Origin: Bdellovibrionales bacterium
GTDB taxonomy: Bacteria; Bdellovibrionota_C; UBA2361; SZUA-149; JAGRAN01
DNA: 43,515 nucleotides
Assembly: GCA_020434585.1 (NCBI GenBank)
Contig: JAGRAN010000031.1
Coordinates: 1-43,515 of the forward strand
Reading direction: 5' to 3'
Part shown: positions 1 to 8,171 of the stretch, in pieces
Numbering within the stretch: position 1 is the first letter of the stretch
Layout of the letters: every line of letters begins with the position of its first letter
The notes under the pieces: generated by a model
What the model was told of the DNA's origin: nothing
Seen by the model: only the letters and a program-made list of their open reading frames with translations
Databases searched by the model: none
Made by a program: the position numbers and the translations under genes

Positions 1-114
1 CCCGGTTAACTCAGCGGTATACCGCCCGGTTCCGCGGCCATAGTGCGCTTTGAAGCCCTGTTCAGTCGGGCGAAGGTCAAGCCCAACTCTGAGCTTTTGC
101 TCGTCCGCTCTCAT
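1..114 (-). CDS. GT4-type glycosyltransferase, N-terminal fragment (runs off left edge)
   Basis: An open frame of exactly 38 codons begins at the ATG complementary to 112-114 and stays open to base 1. It overlaps the end of the preceding glycosyltransferase gene by 38 bp. The translation contains VGLDLRPTEQGFKAHYGRGT followed by GRYTAELT. This is the usual opening of GT4 glycosyltransferases, where a beta strand is followed by the glycine-rich nucleotide-sugar enzyme N-terminus (compare V-G-I-D-x-R-P and G-x-G-R-Y-x-x-E-L). It follows the Wzt-Wzm-GT4 genes on the same strand, so it is probably the next enzyme of the same polysaccharide operon. Only the acceptor-side start is visible, so the sugar specificity is unknown. 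Confidence 0.7.
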   Translation of the reverse strand, partial: MRADEQKLRVGLDLRPTEQGFKAHYGRGTGRYTAELTG

Positions 115-1237
115 CGTCAACCTTTGTATCCGACTTTTCCATGGTATGTGGACGCTGCCGCATCAAAACACTATCGACCAGTTCGGCAAAGCGTTCCTCA
201 AAGTACAGCTCCGCCCGCGATGTCCCGCGAGAGATGTAATCCCGTCGCAGATCGCTGTCCGCAGCAAGCAGATTTATCAGCTCAGCGGTGACTGCCGGGT
301 CCTTCTCCGTCAGCAACACTCCGGCATCTCCTAGGGTTCCTCTAACGGCACATGCATCGAAAGCGATTACCGGGAGCTTAAAATACATCGCTTCAAGCAG
401 CGGCAGGCAGAAGCCTTCATGTTCGCTCATGCACAGATAAACGTCAGAGTTTTCGTAAAACGCTCTAAGTTCGCTGTCCGCAACTGACCCAACAAAAGTT
501 ACGGCTTCACGGAGTTGAAGTTTTGAAATTAAGCGACGCAGCTCAAACGAGTACAACTCTGTGTCGATATCAATTCCGACCAACCACAGCCGACTATTGC
601 GCTCAATCTTGTGGTGATAAAAGTAAAAAGCCTTGATGATATCTTCTACGCATTTGTTCGGCGCAAGTCTGCCGACATGCAAGACATTCACTCCTCCGTG
701 ACCCGAAAGAACTCTCGTAATTCCAGAATTCGCCGGAACGTCCCACTTCTTTCGGTCAAGTGGAAGCGGCAACACCCTTACATCTCGACAGCCTAGTTCG
801 ACGAGCTCCTGCCGGTTGTATTCGGAATCGGCCAAAACGACATCCGACAGAGCTAACAGTGCTGGAAGTTCTCGAGCTCCCTGTTTCAATGCTGCGTGAA
901 CCCGAGGGTTGTAGTCAGCGAACCAATGAGGTGGAGTTAGATTGTGATACAACAGCGCTCGTTTTGCCCCGACTAGTTCGCCAAAGACATCGTTAAGCGG
1001 GGATGCGATCGAGTAATGATTAAAAATCAGGTCGTCACTTCGAAGACTTTCCAATTCGGCCCGCTGCTGGGCGGTGCCATGCCAGATTTCAGCGAGATGC
1101 TTCACTTTCTCGTGCGCGTGAAGTGCTAGAATCTTAGCTTCCCAGCCGCGCTCTTCAAACAGTCGTTTTAACGCGATGGCTTCGCCGGAAATCGCATCGC
1201 CGTAATTGAGCGTATGAACAAATTGAACTGCCTTCAT
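77..1237 (-). CDS. GT4 family glycosyltransferase
   Basis: This 386-aa protein has the two-domain GT-B layout of glycosyltransferase family 4. The N-terminal half carries the early glycine-containing strand (VHTLNYGDAISGEA). The C-terminal half carries NVLHVGRLAPNKCVEDII, the start of the nucleotide-sugar domain, and SEHEGFCLPLLEAMYFKLPV, the E-x7-E donor-binding motif. It likely transfers a sugar from a nucleotide donor to a growing lipid-linked polysaccharide on the cytoplasmic face. The ATG overlaps the stop of the ABC permease by one base (TAATG), showing translational coupling in the order ATPase, permease, GT4, next GT4. Donor and acceptor cannot be assigned from sequence. Confidence 0.9.
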   Translation of the reverse strand: MKAVQFVHTLNYGDAISGEAIALKRLFEERGWEAKILALHAHEKVKHLAEIWHGTAQQRAELESLRSDDLIFNHYSIASPLNDVFGELVGAKRALLYHNLTPPHWFADYNPRVHAALKQGARELPALLALSDVVLADSEYNRQELVELGCRDVRVLPLPLDRKKWDVPANSGITRVLSGHGGVNVLHVGRLAPNKCVEDIIKAFYFYHHKIERNSRLWLVGIDIDTELYSFELRRLISKLQLREAVTFVGSVADSELRAFYENSDVYLCMSEHEGFCLPLLEAMYFKLPVIAFDACAVRGTLGDAGVLLTEKDPAVTAELINLLAADSDLRRDYISRGTSRAELYFEERFAELVDSVLMRQRPHTMEKSDTKVDDESGRAKAQSWA

Positions 1238-1995
1238 TAAACTAGCTCCGCAAACTCTTCGCGGTAATAATTAAAAATCATATTCCCCACCATGAAAGTC
1301 ATGCAGGCTACGGCGAGCGTATAGACAAATTCCAGCATACTGGGAAACTGACCATTAATAAAAATGTCGTGGTACATACTGGTGTAGAGCGCAACCGGGT
1401 TAAATATTAGCGTAAACCGCATTTTCGCTGGAATCACGGTTACCGGATACAGAATTGGGCAAAGAAAAAACCAGAGCGTAATCAAATTGCCAAGAATGTG
1501 CTGGATATCACGAAAGTGAACGTTAAGTGCGGCAAGCGCCAAACTTAAGCCGAGCAAAAATAGCCCCTCGTTCAAAAGCACAAACGGCAGCGCGATGAGG
1601 TTCCATGTTGGCGTGACGCCGAGAACCAACATAAATCCGATCAGCAGCGGTATTGCGAACAGAAAATTTGCCAGGTTCGTTAGGACCGAAACTGTCGGCA
1701 GGATGTGCGCCGGAAACATTGCTTTGGTTATCAGGCTGCCGCCACCTGAAATCGAAGCAGTCGCCTCTAGAATTCCAGTAGAAAACCAAATCCACGGCAG
1801 CAAACCCGCAAACAAAAATAATGTGTAATTATCAACTTGATTGAAGCGGATGTAGTATTTGAATACTAGGGCATATACGGCTATCAGACACAGCGGATTC
1901 AAAAACGACCAAACAAATCCCAGCACAGAGCCGCGATAGCGGGCGTTTAAGTGACGGCCGACTAGCGCCGAGATCAGAGTTCTAAATCTCCACAT
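1237..1995 (-). CDS. ABC-2 type polysaccharide export permease (Wzm/TagG-like)
   Basis: This is the integral membrane subunit of a polysaccharide ABC exporter. The diagnostic N-terminal signature is HLNARYRGSVLGFVWSFLNP, followed by about six hydrophobic segments and a C-terminal YREEFAELV typical of Wzm/RfbA/KpsM-like permeases. I place the start at the ATG complementary to 1993-1995 (protein starts MWRFRTLIS, 252 aa). Family members begin shortly before the LNARYRGS motif, and this start lies 14 nt past the ATPase stop. A longer frame starting at 2115 would overlap the ATPase by about 100 nt. It pairs with the Wzt-like ATPase upstream to flip or export O-antigen or a related glycan across the inner membrane. 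Confidence 0.9.
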   Translation of the reverse strand: MWRFRTLISALVGRHLNARYRGSVLGFVWSFLNPLCLIAVYALVFKYYIRFNQVDNYTLFLFAGLLPWIWFSTGILEATASISGGGSLITKAMFPAHILPTVSVLTNLANFLFAIPLLIGFMLVLGVTPTWNLIALPFVLLNEGLFLLGLSLALAALNVHFRDIQHILGNLITLWFFLCPILYPVTVIPAKMRFTLIFNPVALYTSMYHDIFINGQFPSMLEFVYTLAVACMTFMVGNMIFNYYREEFAELV

Positions 1996-2009
1996 CTCTG
2001 TAACGTTTC

Positions 2010-3431
2010 TTAGCACGTTCCCTCCAGCCGAGTAGTTTTGCCTTCGGTCGCGTATGAAACGTCGAATGACCAGCTGTGTTTCGGATTGAACACCCCGTGA
2101 AATGGAACCGTACATCTAATCGAGAATTTATACATTCGGTGGTGATAATCGTACGGGGTGTGGTCACTCTTGTGCGCAGCCACATCTAGATAGTACGTAC
2201 TCTCCAGCAGCCCCATGCGTTCGATGTGGAAGCGATAGGTTCCTTTAAAGCCACCTTGTACCGGCACTGAAAAATCCGGCAGCGGCACCTCGACACTTTC
2301 AAGTCCCGTGTTGGTCCCGAAAACGGCCACCCCATCCACACGCAATATCCCAATTCCAAAAGCAAGCTCCTTGACCGGACGATTTATCGTATAATCGACC
2401 TCGATCACCGCCTCGTCTTCAGAACTAAACAGCCACTTCTTTTCACCGCTCTTACTGAGAAACTTAACATCGGTGATTTCAACTTCACCGTTCCCCCAGC
2501 GCCCTGGGCCATCCTCTCGTTCTGGATCGCGGATCTCTCGCTCATCGTCATCGTCCTGGGCGGCAGTATTGTCTGAAATCTCCTGCGGAGAGGTCGGAGC
2601 AGCATCTGCCGCGGCCTCATTTTCGCGCAGCAGTTTCTCTTCCTCCGCCTCGTTGACAGTTTGCATGTACAAGTCGATGACACGGCGCGGTTCCCCTCTG
2701 CCCCGCACTACACCTTTATCAAGCCATATCGCTTCGTCGCACCACCGCTCTACCGAGCTTAAGTCGTGGGTCACAAACAAGAGCGTTTTGCCGCGGCGCC
2801 TGAAATCAGAGATTGTGTCATGGCAGCGATGAATAAAGCCTGCGTCACCTACCGCCAAAACTTCGTCGATCAGCAGAATGTCCGGATCTGTGTGAACCGC
2901 CAGGCTAAAGCCAAGGCGCATATACATCCCAGAGGAGTAAGTCTTAACCGGATCGTCTATGTAATCTTCCAGTTCAGCGTATCGAACGATATCGTCAAAG
3001 CGCGCATCAATTTCCTTGCGGCTTAGCCCATACATAACTCCGCCCAAATAAACGTTCTCGCGGCCACTGAATTCTGGGTGAAAGCCGGCACCTAGTTCGA
3101 TCAAAGCAGAAATTCTACCATTAACAGACACGCTCCCGCTGTCTGGGCGATAGATCCCTGAAACTAACTTCAGTAGGGTGGACTTTCCCGATCCGTTTCG
3201 ACCGATAACACCCAACGAACATCCAGGCTTAACTTTGACTGTAATAGTATCGAGCGCGGTGAACATGCCGCTGTCTTTATCGCTCGGACCAAGCAGCCGC
3301 TCCAACAGCTGACCTTTGACGGTCGTGTAGTTCTTACGCATCAGCGTGCGCTTGCGAAAACGCTTTGACACGCGCTCAAGTAGGATGCTTCCCGGCGCCC
3401 CGTCTGATGTAATGCTCTGGGTGAGGCTCAT
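2010..3431 (-). CDS. Polysaccharide ABC transporter ATPase with Wzt-like C-terminal carbohydrate-binding domain
   Basis: This 473-aa protein has an ABC ATPase domain in the first ~260 residues: Walker A GRNGSGKST, signature TYSSGM, Walker B DILLIDEVLAVGD and the switch histidine in FVTHD. A strongly acidic linker (about residues 265-320, with a run of Asp/Glu) leads to a C-terminal domain of about 145 residues that matches the Wzt C-terminal beta-sandwich. In E. coli O8/O9a Wzt this domain recognises the finished, terminally modified O-polysaccharide before export. The subunit energises the permease encoded next. The C-terminal domain implies export of a capped, substrate-selected glycan. It is the first gene of a minus-strand operon that continues past the left edge. 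Confidence 0.92.
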   Translation of the reverse strand: MSLTQSITSDGAPGSILLERVSKRFRKRTLMRKNYTTVKGQLLERLLGPSDKDSGMFTALDTITVKVKPGCSLGVIGRNGSGKSTLLKLVSGIYRPDSGSVSVNGRISALIELGAGFHPEFSGRENVYLGGVMYGLSRKEIDARFDDIVRYAELEDYIDDPVKTYSSGMYMRLGFSLAVHTDPDILLIDEVLAVGDAGFIHRCHDTISDFRRRGKTLLFVTHDLSSVERWCDEAIWLDKGVVRGRGEPRRVIDLYMQTVNEAEEEKLLRENEAAADAAPTSPQEISDNTAAQDDDDEREIRDPEREDGPGRWGNGEVEITDVKFLSKSGEKKWLFSSEDEAVIEVDYTINRPVKELAFGIGILRVDGVAVFGTNTGLESVEVPLPDFSVPVQGGFKGTYRFHIERMGLLESTYYLDVAAHKSDHTPYDYHHRMYKFSIRCTVPFHGVFNPKHSWSFDVSYATEGKTTRLEGTC

Positions 3432-3533
3432 AACAGCGCTTCACTTCCTTATTAGCGATTCCAAGAGTCCATGACCCCTGGCTGACAACTGCAAAAGAAT
3501 CAGAATTTTTATCGCCTTTCGCAAGTGTTTGGC

Positions 3534-3551
3534 AATGCCTTAGGCGGCATT
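3534..3551. promoter_or_regulatory. Imperfectly spaced palindrome in the divergent intergenic region
   Basis: AATGCC and GGCATT form a 6-bp inverted repeat around a 6-base centre. It lies in the 190-bp space between the divergent ABC ATPase gene (minus) and adenosine deaminase gene (plus). An AT-rich stretch containing TATTATATATAG lies just downstream at about 3571-3583 and could hold a plus-strand -10 element. The palindrome could be an operator for either direction, but nothing identifies the regulator. Confidence 0.2.
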
Positions 3552-3621
3552 CGACCGGCCTCTTACTCCTATTATATATAGTAGGGAAGAGACCAATTTC
3601 TGAGTAAACTTTTGTGGTTTA

Positions 3622-4611
3622 ATGAGTGCCAATATCTTAGAAACATTAAGTAAGGTGCCGAAGGCTGAGTTGCACGTCCATTTGGAAGGAACAGTGCTGC
3701 CCAAAACGCTTCTAGAACTGTCCAGACGCCACGGAGTCACCCCGGACTCGCCGGTTCAACTACCGGACGGCCGCAGCATGCAGTTACCGCCAGAAACAGG
3801 TGCTGCCCTACCTAAGCTATCGAATTTTAAAGATTTTATTCGATACTATCTTAGGATAAGTGATTTGATTCGCACCGCTGACGACGTTGCCTTTGTAGCA
3901 GATGAGTACGTTTCTCGCTGCATAGAGGAGAACATTAAATACATTGAGTGTTATTTTTCCCCTACAACCTACGCATATCTGGGGCGCAACCCAGATGAGC
4001 TTTTTTCGGGTCTTGTGGCCGGCCAGACCGCTGCAGAACGCCGCGGCATCCGGCTAAAGTGGATCTTCGACGTCGTCCGCAATACCTCTCGGAACGGAAT
4101 GGATACGCTTGCCCTTGCTAACCAAGCACGTGCCGTTGGGGTGGAAGTAGTCGCTATCGGCCTAGCCGGAGACGAGACCATCGGCGAACCGAAGCAATTT
4201 GCCCAAGGCTTTAGAGAAGCTCGCGCGAGCGGCTACAAGGTTTTGGCACACAGCGGAGAAGCTGGAAGCGCTGAACAAATGATGGAGCTTCAAGAGCAGC
4301 TAAACCCCGAGAGAATCGGGCACGCTTTACCAGTGCTCGAGAACTGCCTGCTTGTAGAAAAGCTAAAATCTGGAAAAATTGTCTTAGAGCTCTGCCCCTG
4401 GAGCAATGTGGCCCTAGGCTTTAAAACATTTGAAAACCACCCAATTGCGGACATGTTTGCAGCAAATCTGCCGGTAGTTATTTGCTCAGATGACCCAGGA
4501 ATTTTCGGCAAAACTTTAACTGACAACTACCTGTTTGCCTACGAAAGGGGCGTCCCGCTCAATTCCCTGCTTAGCGCCGCCGAACGAAGCCTAGCTAACG
4601 CAGCCGGGTAG
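3622..4611 (+). CDS. add: Adenosine deaminase family protein
   Basis: This 329-aa metal-dependent amidohydrolase has the expected motifs: H-x-H zinc ligands in KAELHVHLEG (H18, H20), a third histidine plus catalytic glutamate in VLAHSGEAG, the ERIGHA motif, and CSDDPGIFG with the two aspartates that bind zinc and substrate. Adenosine deaminases convert (deoxy)adenosine to (deoxy)inosine in purine salvage. Close relatives act on 6-aminodeoxyfutalosine or adenine, so the exact substrate is uncertain. The C-terminus ends soon after the last core helix and lacks the usual NSF-containing tail helix, so it is slightly short for the family. It is probably co-oriented with, but only loosely linked to, the kinase gene 61 bp downstream. 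Confidence 0.88.
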   Translation: MSANILETLSKVPKAELHVHLEGTVLPKTLLELSRRHGVTPDSPVQLPDGRSMQLPPETGAALPKLSNFKDFIRYYLRISDLIRTADDVAFVADEYVSRCIEENIKYIECYFSPTTYAYLGRNPDELFSGLVAGQTAAERRGIRLKWIFDVVRNTSRNGMDTLALANQARAVGVEVVAIGLAGDETIGEPKQFAQGFREARASGYKVLAHSGEAGSAEQMMELQEQLNPERIGHALPVLENCLLVEKLKSGKIVLELCPWSNVALGFKTFENHPIADMFAANLPVVICSDDPGIFGKTLTDNYLFAYERGVPLNSLLSAAERSLANAAG

Positions 4612-4672
4612 AATTGCTATCTTTAGCACCCTCTGGCAATATTTTGCCGCACTAAATATCTAGCCGAACGCA

Positions 4673-5404
4673 ATGACAAAAAACGAACCTATCGACAGTT
4701 TTGAATTTCAGCCGGGACGAGTCCTAGCGCGCAAGTATGAAGTAGTAACCCTGCTTGGCGCCGGCTGGGAGGGCGAGGTCTATCGCTTAAAGGAAAAGCG
4801 CACCGGCATCGAGCGTGCTGCCAAGTTCTTCTTTCCCCACCGCAACCCAAAAGAAAAGCTCTCCAAGATCTACGCCAAGAAGCTCCACAAGTTAAGAAAG
4901 TGTGATGCAATTATTCAGTACCACACCGAGGAAACAATTTCGTTTCGCCGCCAGGAGCTGACTTTCCTCGTCTCTGAATACGTAGAAGGTGAACTACTAT
5001 CCAGCTTTTTAAAACGTCAGCGCGGCGGCCGCATCGGCGCTTTTGAAGGTCTGCATCTACTGTATGCGCTTACAAAGGGAATGGAGCCAATTCACGCGCT
5101 GCGGGAATATCATGGCGATTTGCATCCTGGAAATATTTTCATCAAGCGCAACGGACTCGGCTTTGACGTAAAGCTGATTGATTTCTTCCATTGGGACACA
5201 CACTTAAAGAACGAAAACATACGTGACGATGTGTACGATCTTGTGCGATTATTCTATGATGCAATAGGTGGATCGCGTTACTACTCGAAGCACCCTCAAG
5301 TCGTCCGTGACGTATGTTGTGGATTGAGAAAAACTTCAATCTGGAAGAAGTATCGGACTGGGGGGCAGCTTCGACGCTATCTCGAAGCGCTTGAATGGAC
5401 CTGA
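4673..5404 (+). CDS. Atypical short Ser/Thr protein kinase-like protein
   Basis: This 243-aa soluble protein has a recognisable but divergent protein-kinase fold. The glycine loop is GAGWEGEV (29-36), the probable ATP-anchoring lysine is K51 in AAKFFFP, and the catalytic loop HGDLHPGN (147-154) resembles aminoglycoside-phosphotransferase or ABC1-type kinases rather than HRDLKPEN. The metal-binding position is D170 in LIDFFHWD, so the DFG glycine-loop motif is altered. The C-lobe is short and I see no APE motif. Catalytic Lys and Asp residues are present, so it may be active, but its substrate (protein or small molecule) is open. The last 10 bases overlap the phosphatase gene, implying a coupled kinase-phosphatase pair. 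Confidence 0.8.
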   Translation: MTKNEPIDSFEFQPGRVLARKYEVVTLLGAGWEGEVYRLKEKRTGIERAAKFFFPHRNPKEKLSKIYAKKLHKLRKCDAIIQYHTEETISFRRQELTFLVSEYVEGELLSSFLKRQRGGRIGAFEGLHLLYALTKGMEPIHALREYHGDLHPGNIFIKRNGLGFDVKLIDFFHWDTHLKNENIRDDVYDLVRLFYDAIGGSRYYSKHPQVVRDVCCGLRKTSIWKKYRTGGQLRRYLEALEWT

Positions 5405-6231
5405 CGGCCGATAGGGTATCAAAACCCATAATTTTCGCAGCCGAAGCAATGGCTGAAGCGAAACTATTTGATTTCGCCGGTGGTTCCGCCGTAGTTTTCT
5501 CTACTCCGCGTCCCGAATCAGACTCTAACAATCAAGACAGCGCTGGGCTCATTCCAGCTTCGCCAAACACAGGACTCGTTGTTGTCGCCGACGGCCTGGG
5601 AGGATCTAGAGCCGGAGACCAAGCTTCCAAGGCTGCGATCGAAGCAATTCAGAAAGTTTTTAAGAAAGACACTGAGCGCGGCGACGATTTGCGAACTGCT
5701 ATTCTTGACGGATTTGAGCAAGCCAACGCTGCCGTCATCGACTTAGGACTTGGTGCGGGAACAACCCTTGCTGTTGTCGAAATCGGCGAGGAGTATGTTC
5801 GACCCTATCACGTCGGCGACTCACTCATTATGATCGTCAGCAATCAAGGGACAATAAAATTTCAAAATGTTGCGCATTCCCCTGTCGGCTACGCAGTTGA
5901 ATCGGGGATCCTTGATGAAAAGGACGCGCTTGAGCACGTGGAGCGCCACGTCGTTTCCAACGTTGTCGGTTCACCCGATATGCACATCGAGGTTGGACCT
6001 AAGATATCTTTGGCCAAGCGAGACACACTCGTTGTCGCCAGCGATGGTCTGTCGGATAATTTTACGGTCGATGAGATTGTCGAACTTGTCCGCAAGGGAC
6101 CGATGGACGAGGCCGCATCTTCAATTGTAAAAATTTGCAGCCAGCGGATGCTCGGACAGGCAAATGGCAATGCTCCTTCCAAACCTGACGATTTAACTTT
6201 CATCGCGTTTCGAAGAAACGGCTCATCATGA
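5395..6231 (+). CDS. PP2C-type (PPM) Ser/Thr protein phosphatase
   Basis: This 278-aa protein carries the PPM family metal sites: D48 in SNNQDSAG, ADGLGG (D66-G70), GTTLAVV, HVGDS, ASDGLSD and the final DDLTFIA. These acidic residues hold the Mn/Mg ions used to dephosphorylate phosphoserine and phosphothreonine. It overlaps the kinase gene upstream and shares an ATGA with the next membrane-protein gene, so the three are translationally coupled. It presumably reverses the neighbouring kinase. The first ATG (5395) was used. A second in-frame ATG at 5449 starts MAEAKLFDF and is also plausible, since neither has a good ribosome-binding site. Confidence 0.9.
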   Translation: MDLTADRVSKPIIFAAEAMAEAKLFDFAGGSAVVFSTPRPESDSNNQDSAGLIPASPNTGLVVVADGLGGSRAGDQASKAAIEAIQKVFKKDTERGDDLRTAILDGFEQANAAVIDLGLGAGTTLAVVEIGEEYVRPYHVGDSLIMIVSNQGTIKFQNVAHSPVGYAVESGILDEKDALEHVERHVVSNVVGSPDMHIEVGPKISLAKRDTLVVASDGLSDNFTVDEIVELVRKGPMDEAASSIVKICSQRMLGQANGNAPSKPDDLTFIAFRRNGSS

Positions 6232-8171
6232 CCGATAACGCCGTGTTTGCCTGGGTCTGGGCAGCTTCCGCCTGGTTCTTGGTCTTTTTGCTTCCCGGAT
6301 GGCTGCTTCACTTCGCGCTTCGCCCCACAGATCGTCAGCCCGGTGTCGGCACAAGTCTTGTGACCAGCATGTCGATGTTAATTCCAATCGGGTTAGTTTG
6401 TAGCCGACTGGGCCTCTTGCCGTTCGCTCTTCCGCTTGGACTCTGCGCAGCTGTCATTGTACTCGTCCGAAATCGCACCAGAAAACAACCAATGCCAGTT
6501 GCCCCAGATTTACTGGAAGCATTCGCTTTGTTGACAGCGTGTGGACTTGCATCAGCACTGCACTATGGAGAAATTTTTGTAAGCCCAGCAGTTCGCGGCG
6601 GCTTTTTTTATCTTTCAGAAATAAAGTATTTCCTACAGCACGCCGGACTTCCTAACACGGTCTATCACTTTGGTTCGCAAATAGTCCCGCAGGTAGATAA
6701 ATTTGGCTTCGACATTCTTGGTGCTCTCTATTGGCAAACTGGGCCGAACGACCCACTTGTACTGAAGAAGGTTGGCTATTTGCTGACGTTAATCGTTGGC
6801 TGTGCTTGCGCATACGAGTTTTTTCGCAAATTCGTTGGTCCGGCACTATCAGCCGCTGCGGCTCTGATGATCTACGGAAACGTTTGGCTTGGTTCCGCCG
6901 TAACATTGCGCGCATTTTTTATTCCAGAAGCGATTGCCTTTGTCGTTTTACTGGCAGCATTCGCATTTGCGTTGGACTCTGTCTCGACTGAAAATGAACG
7001 CCGCTCCTCCTTGTTTACAGCTTTGGCACTTGCTGTTTGTGCCTGCTTTCATCTAGAAATCGCTTTTATCGCGGGGTCTTTCGTAGCAAGCCTCTACATC
7101 GCGGAAGGAATTCGGAGCAGAAACTCCTCGCCTTTTTTACAACTGCTGAAAACAGGTATCCTTTCACTGAGTTTGTTGATGCTTTGCTACTTTCTGCTAG
7201 GAACAGCTCCGGGCTTTCTTGGATCAAGCACACCAACTCACAATGACGTCGACTTAACTTGGTCTTACTTTCCCGCAAGTGATCTGAACCTGCGCGGAGT
7301 TTCCGTTCCCGGAGTTCTCAGTATTCACGAATTGCTCCACCAGGTCTTCTGGGAGAATGGTCTGTTACTCAGAAACCCGACCGGTGCCGCAGTAATATTG
7401 TTTCTCTTTGCGGCGGCTTCAATGTTCGCTTGGACCATTCTGGCAAAGTCAGAAACTGGCGAATGCAAATCGATAGTGGTCGCAGCTGCGGCGAGCTTGC
7501 AAGTCGGACTACTACTGTTGATTTCGATTCTGTGTAACAGCTATTTCGATACTTGGATATATCGAACCGAAGCACTGAGGCGGCTGATCCCTTATCTCTC
7601 CGTTTTTATTTTGATTAACTTAATTGCCGTAAGCGAATTTATTTTCTCTTCCACCAGTCGCAGCTATGTAAAGAAAGCGCCTACGATATTGTTCGGAGTA
7701 CTTGCTATTTTATTTCATACAGCCAGCTACCCCTACATGTTTCCAGTGAATTCGCCTTACACGGTCAGCCCCGCAGCCGCAGCTGCGCTCAAATGGATCT
7801 CGAAGAACACTCCTGGGGAGACCGTTGTTTTAAGCAATATCGCATCAAATGGAGCTTTTCATGTTTTGGCCGATCGCAAAGCGTTAACTGAAGGACACCA
7901 GCCGATGCTTCGCAGCGCACTCGTGGCTGAAACGATTAATCGCCTGCAAGACGCAGAAGAGTTTTTCGCTCATCCTGACTCAAATTATTTGAAGAGTAAT
8001 CATGTTTCTCTAGTTGTAATCAGCCGAGGCAGTGCAGATTTTGGGGGAACAATGTTCGCTAAAGGGTTTGAAGAGTCAGAAAAGCCTGATTTTATGTGCC
8101 GAGCTTGGAAAGCAGGCCATATTGAAATTTACCGCTACTGCGAGTTGGAAGATGAGACTTCGCATGAATAA
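6228..8171 (+). CDS. Large multi-pass membrane protein, GT-C glycosyltransferase-like
   Basis: This 647-aa protein has about a dozen hydrophobic segments from residue 10 to about 510. A soluble C-terminal part of about 130 residues begins near SPAAAAALKWISKNTPGET, a phrase typical of the periplasmic domain start in polyprenyl-phosphate-dependent GT-C enzymes (A-x-x-W-I-x-x-N-T-P). That domain pattern suggests a lipid-linked sugar transferase or a related membrane glycan enzyme. A canonical early-loop Asp/Glu pair is not clear, so the catalytic assignment is tentative. It starts within the phosphatase stop (ATGA) and overlaps the next GT87-like gene by 8 bp. The kinase/phosphatase pair may therefore regulate this glycosylation step. 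Confidence 0.65.
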   Translation: MTDNAVFAWVWAASAWFLVFLLPGWLLHFALRPTDRQPGVGTSLVTSMSMLIPIGLVCSRLGLLPFALPLGLCAAVIVLVRNRTRKQPMPVAPDLLEAFALLTACGLASALHYGEIFVSPAVRGGFFYLSEIKYFLQHAGLPNTVYHFGSQIVPQVDKFGFDILGALYWQTGPNDPLVLKKVGYLLTLIVGCACAYEFFRKFVGPALSAAAALMIYGNVWLGSAVTLRAFFIPEAIAFVVLLAAFAFALDSVSTENERRSSLFTALALAVCACFHLEIAFIAGSFVASLYIAEGIRSRNSSPFLQLLKTGILSLSLLMLCYFLLGTAPGFLGSSTPTHNDVDLTWSYFPASDLNLRGVSVPGVLSIHELLHQVFWENGLLLRNPTGAAVILFLFAAASMFAWTILAKSETGECKSIVVAAAASLQVGLLLLISILCNSYFDTWIYRTEALRRLIPYLSVFILINLIAVSEFIFSSTSRSYVKKAPTILFGVLAILFHTASYPYMFPVNSPYTVSPAAAAALKWISKNTPGETVVLSNIASNGAFHVLADRKALTEGHQPMLRSALVAETINRLQDAEEFFAHPDSNYLKSNHVSLVVISRGSADFGGTMFAKGFEESEKPDFMCRAWKAGHIEIYRYCELEDETSHE

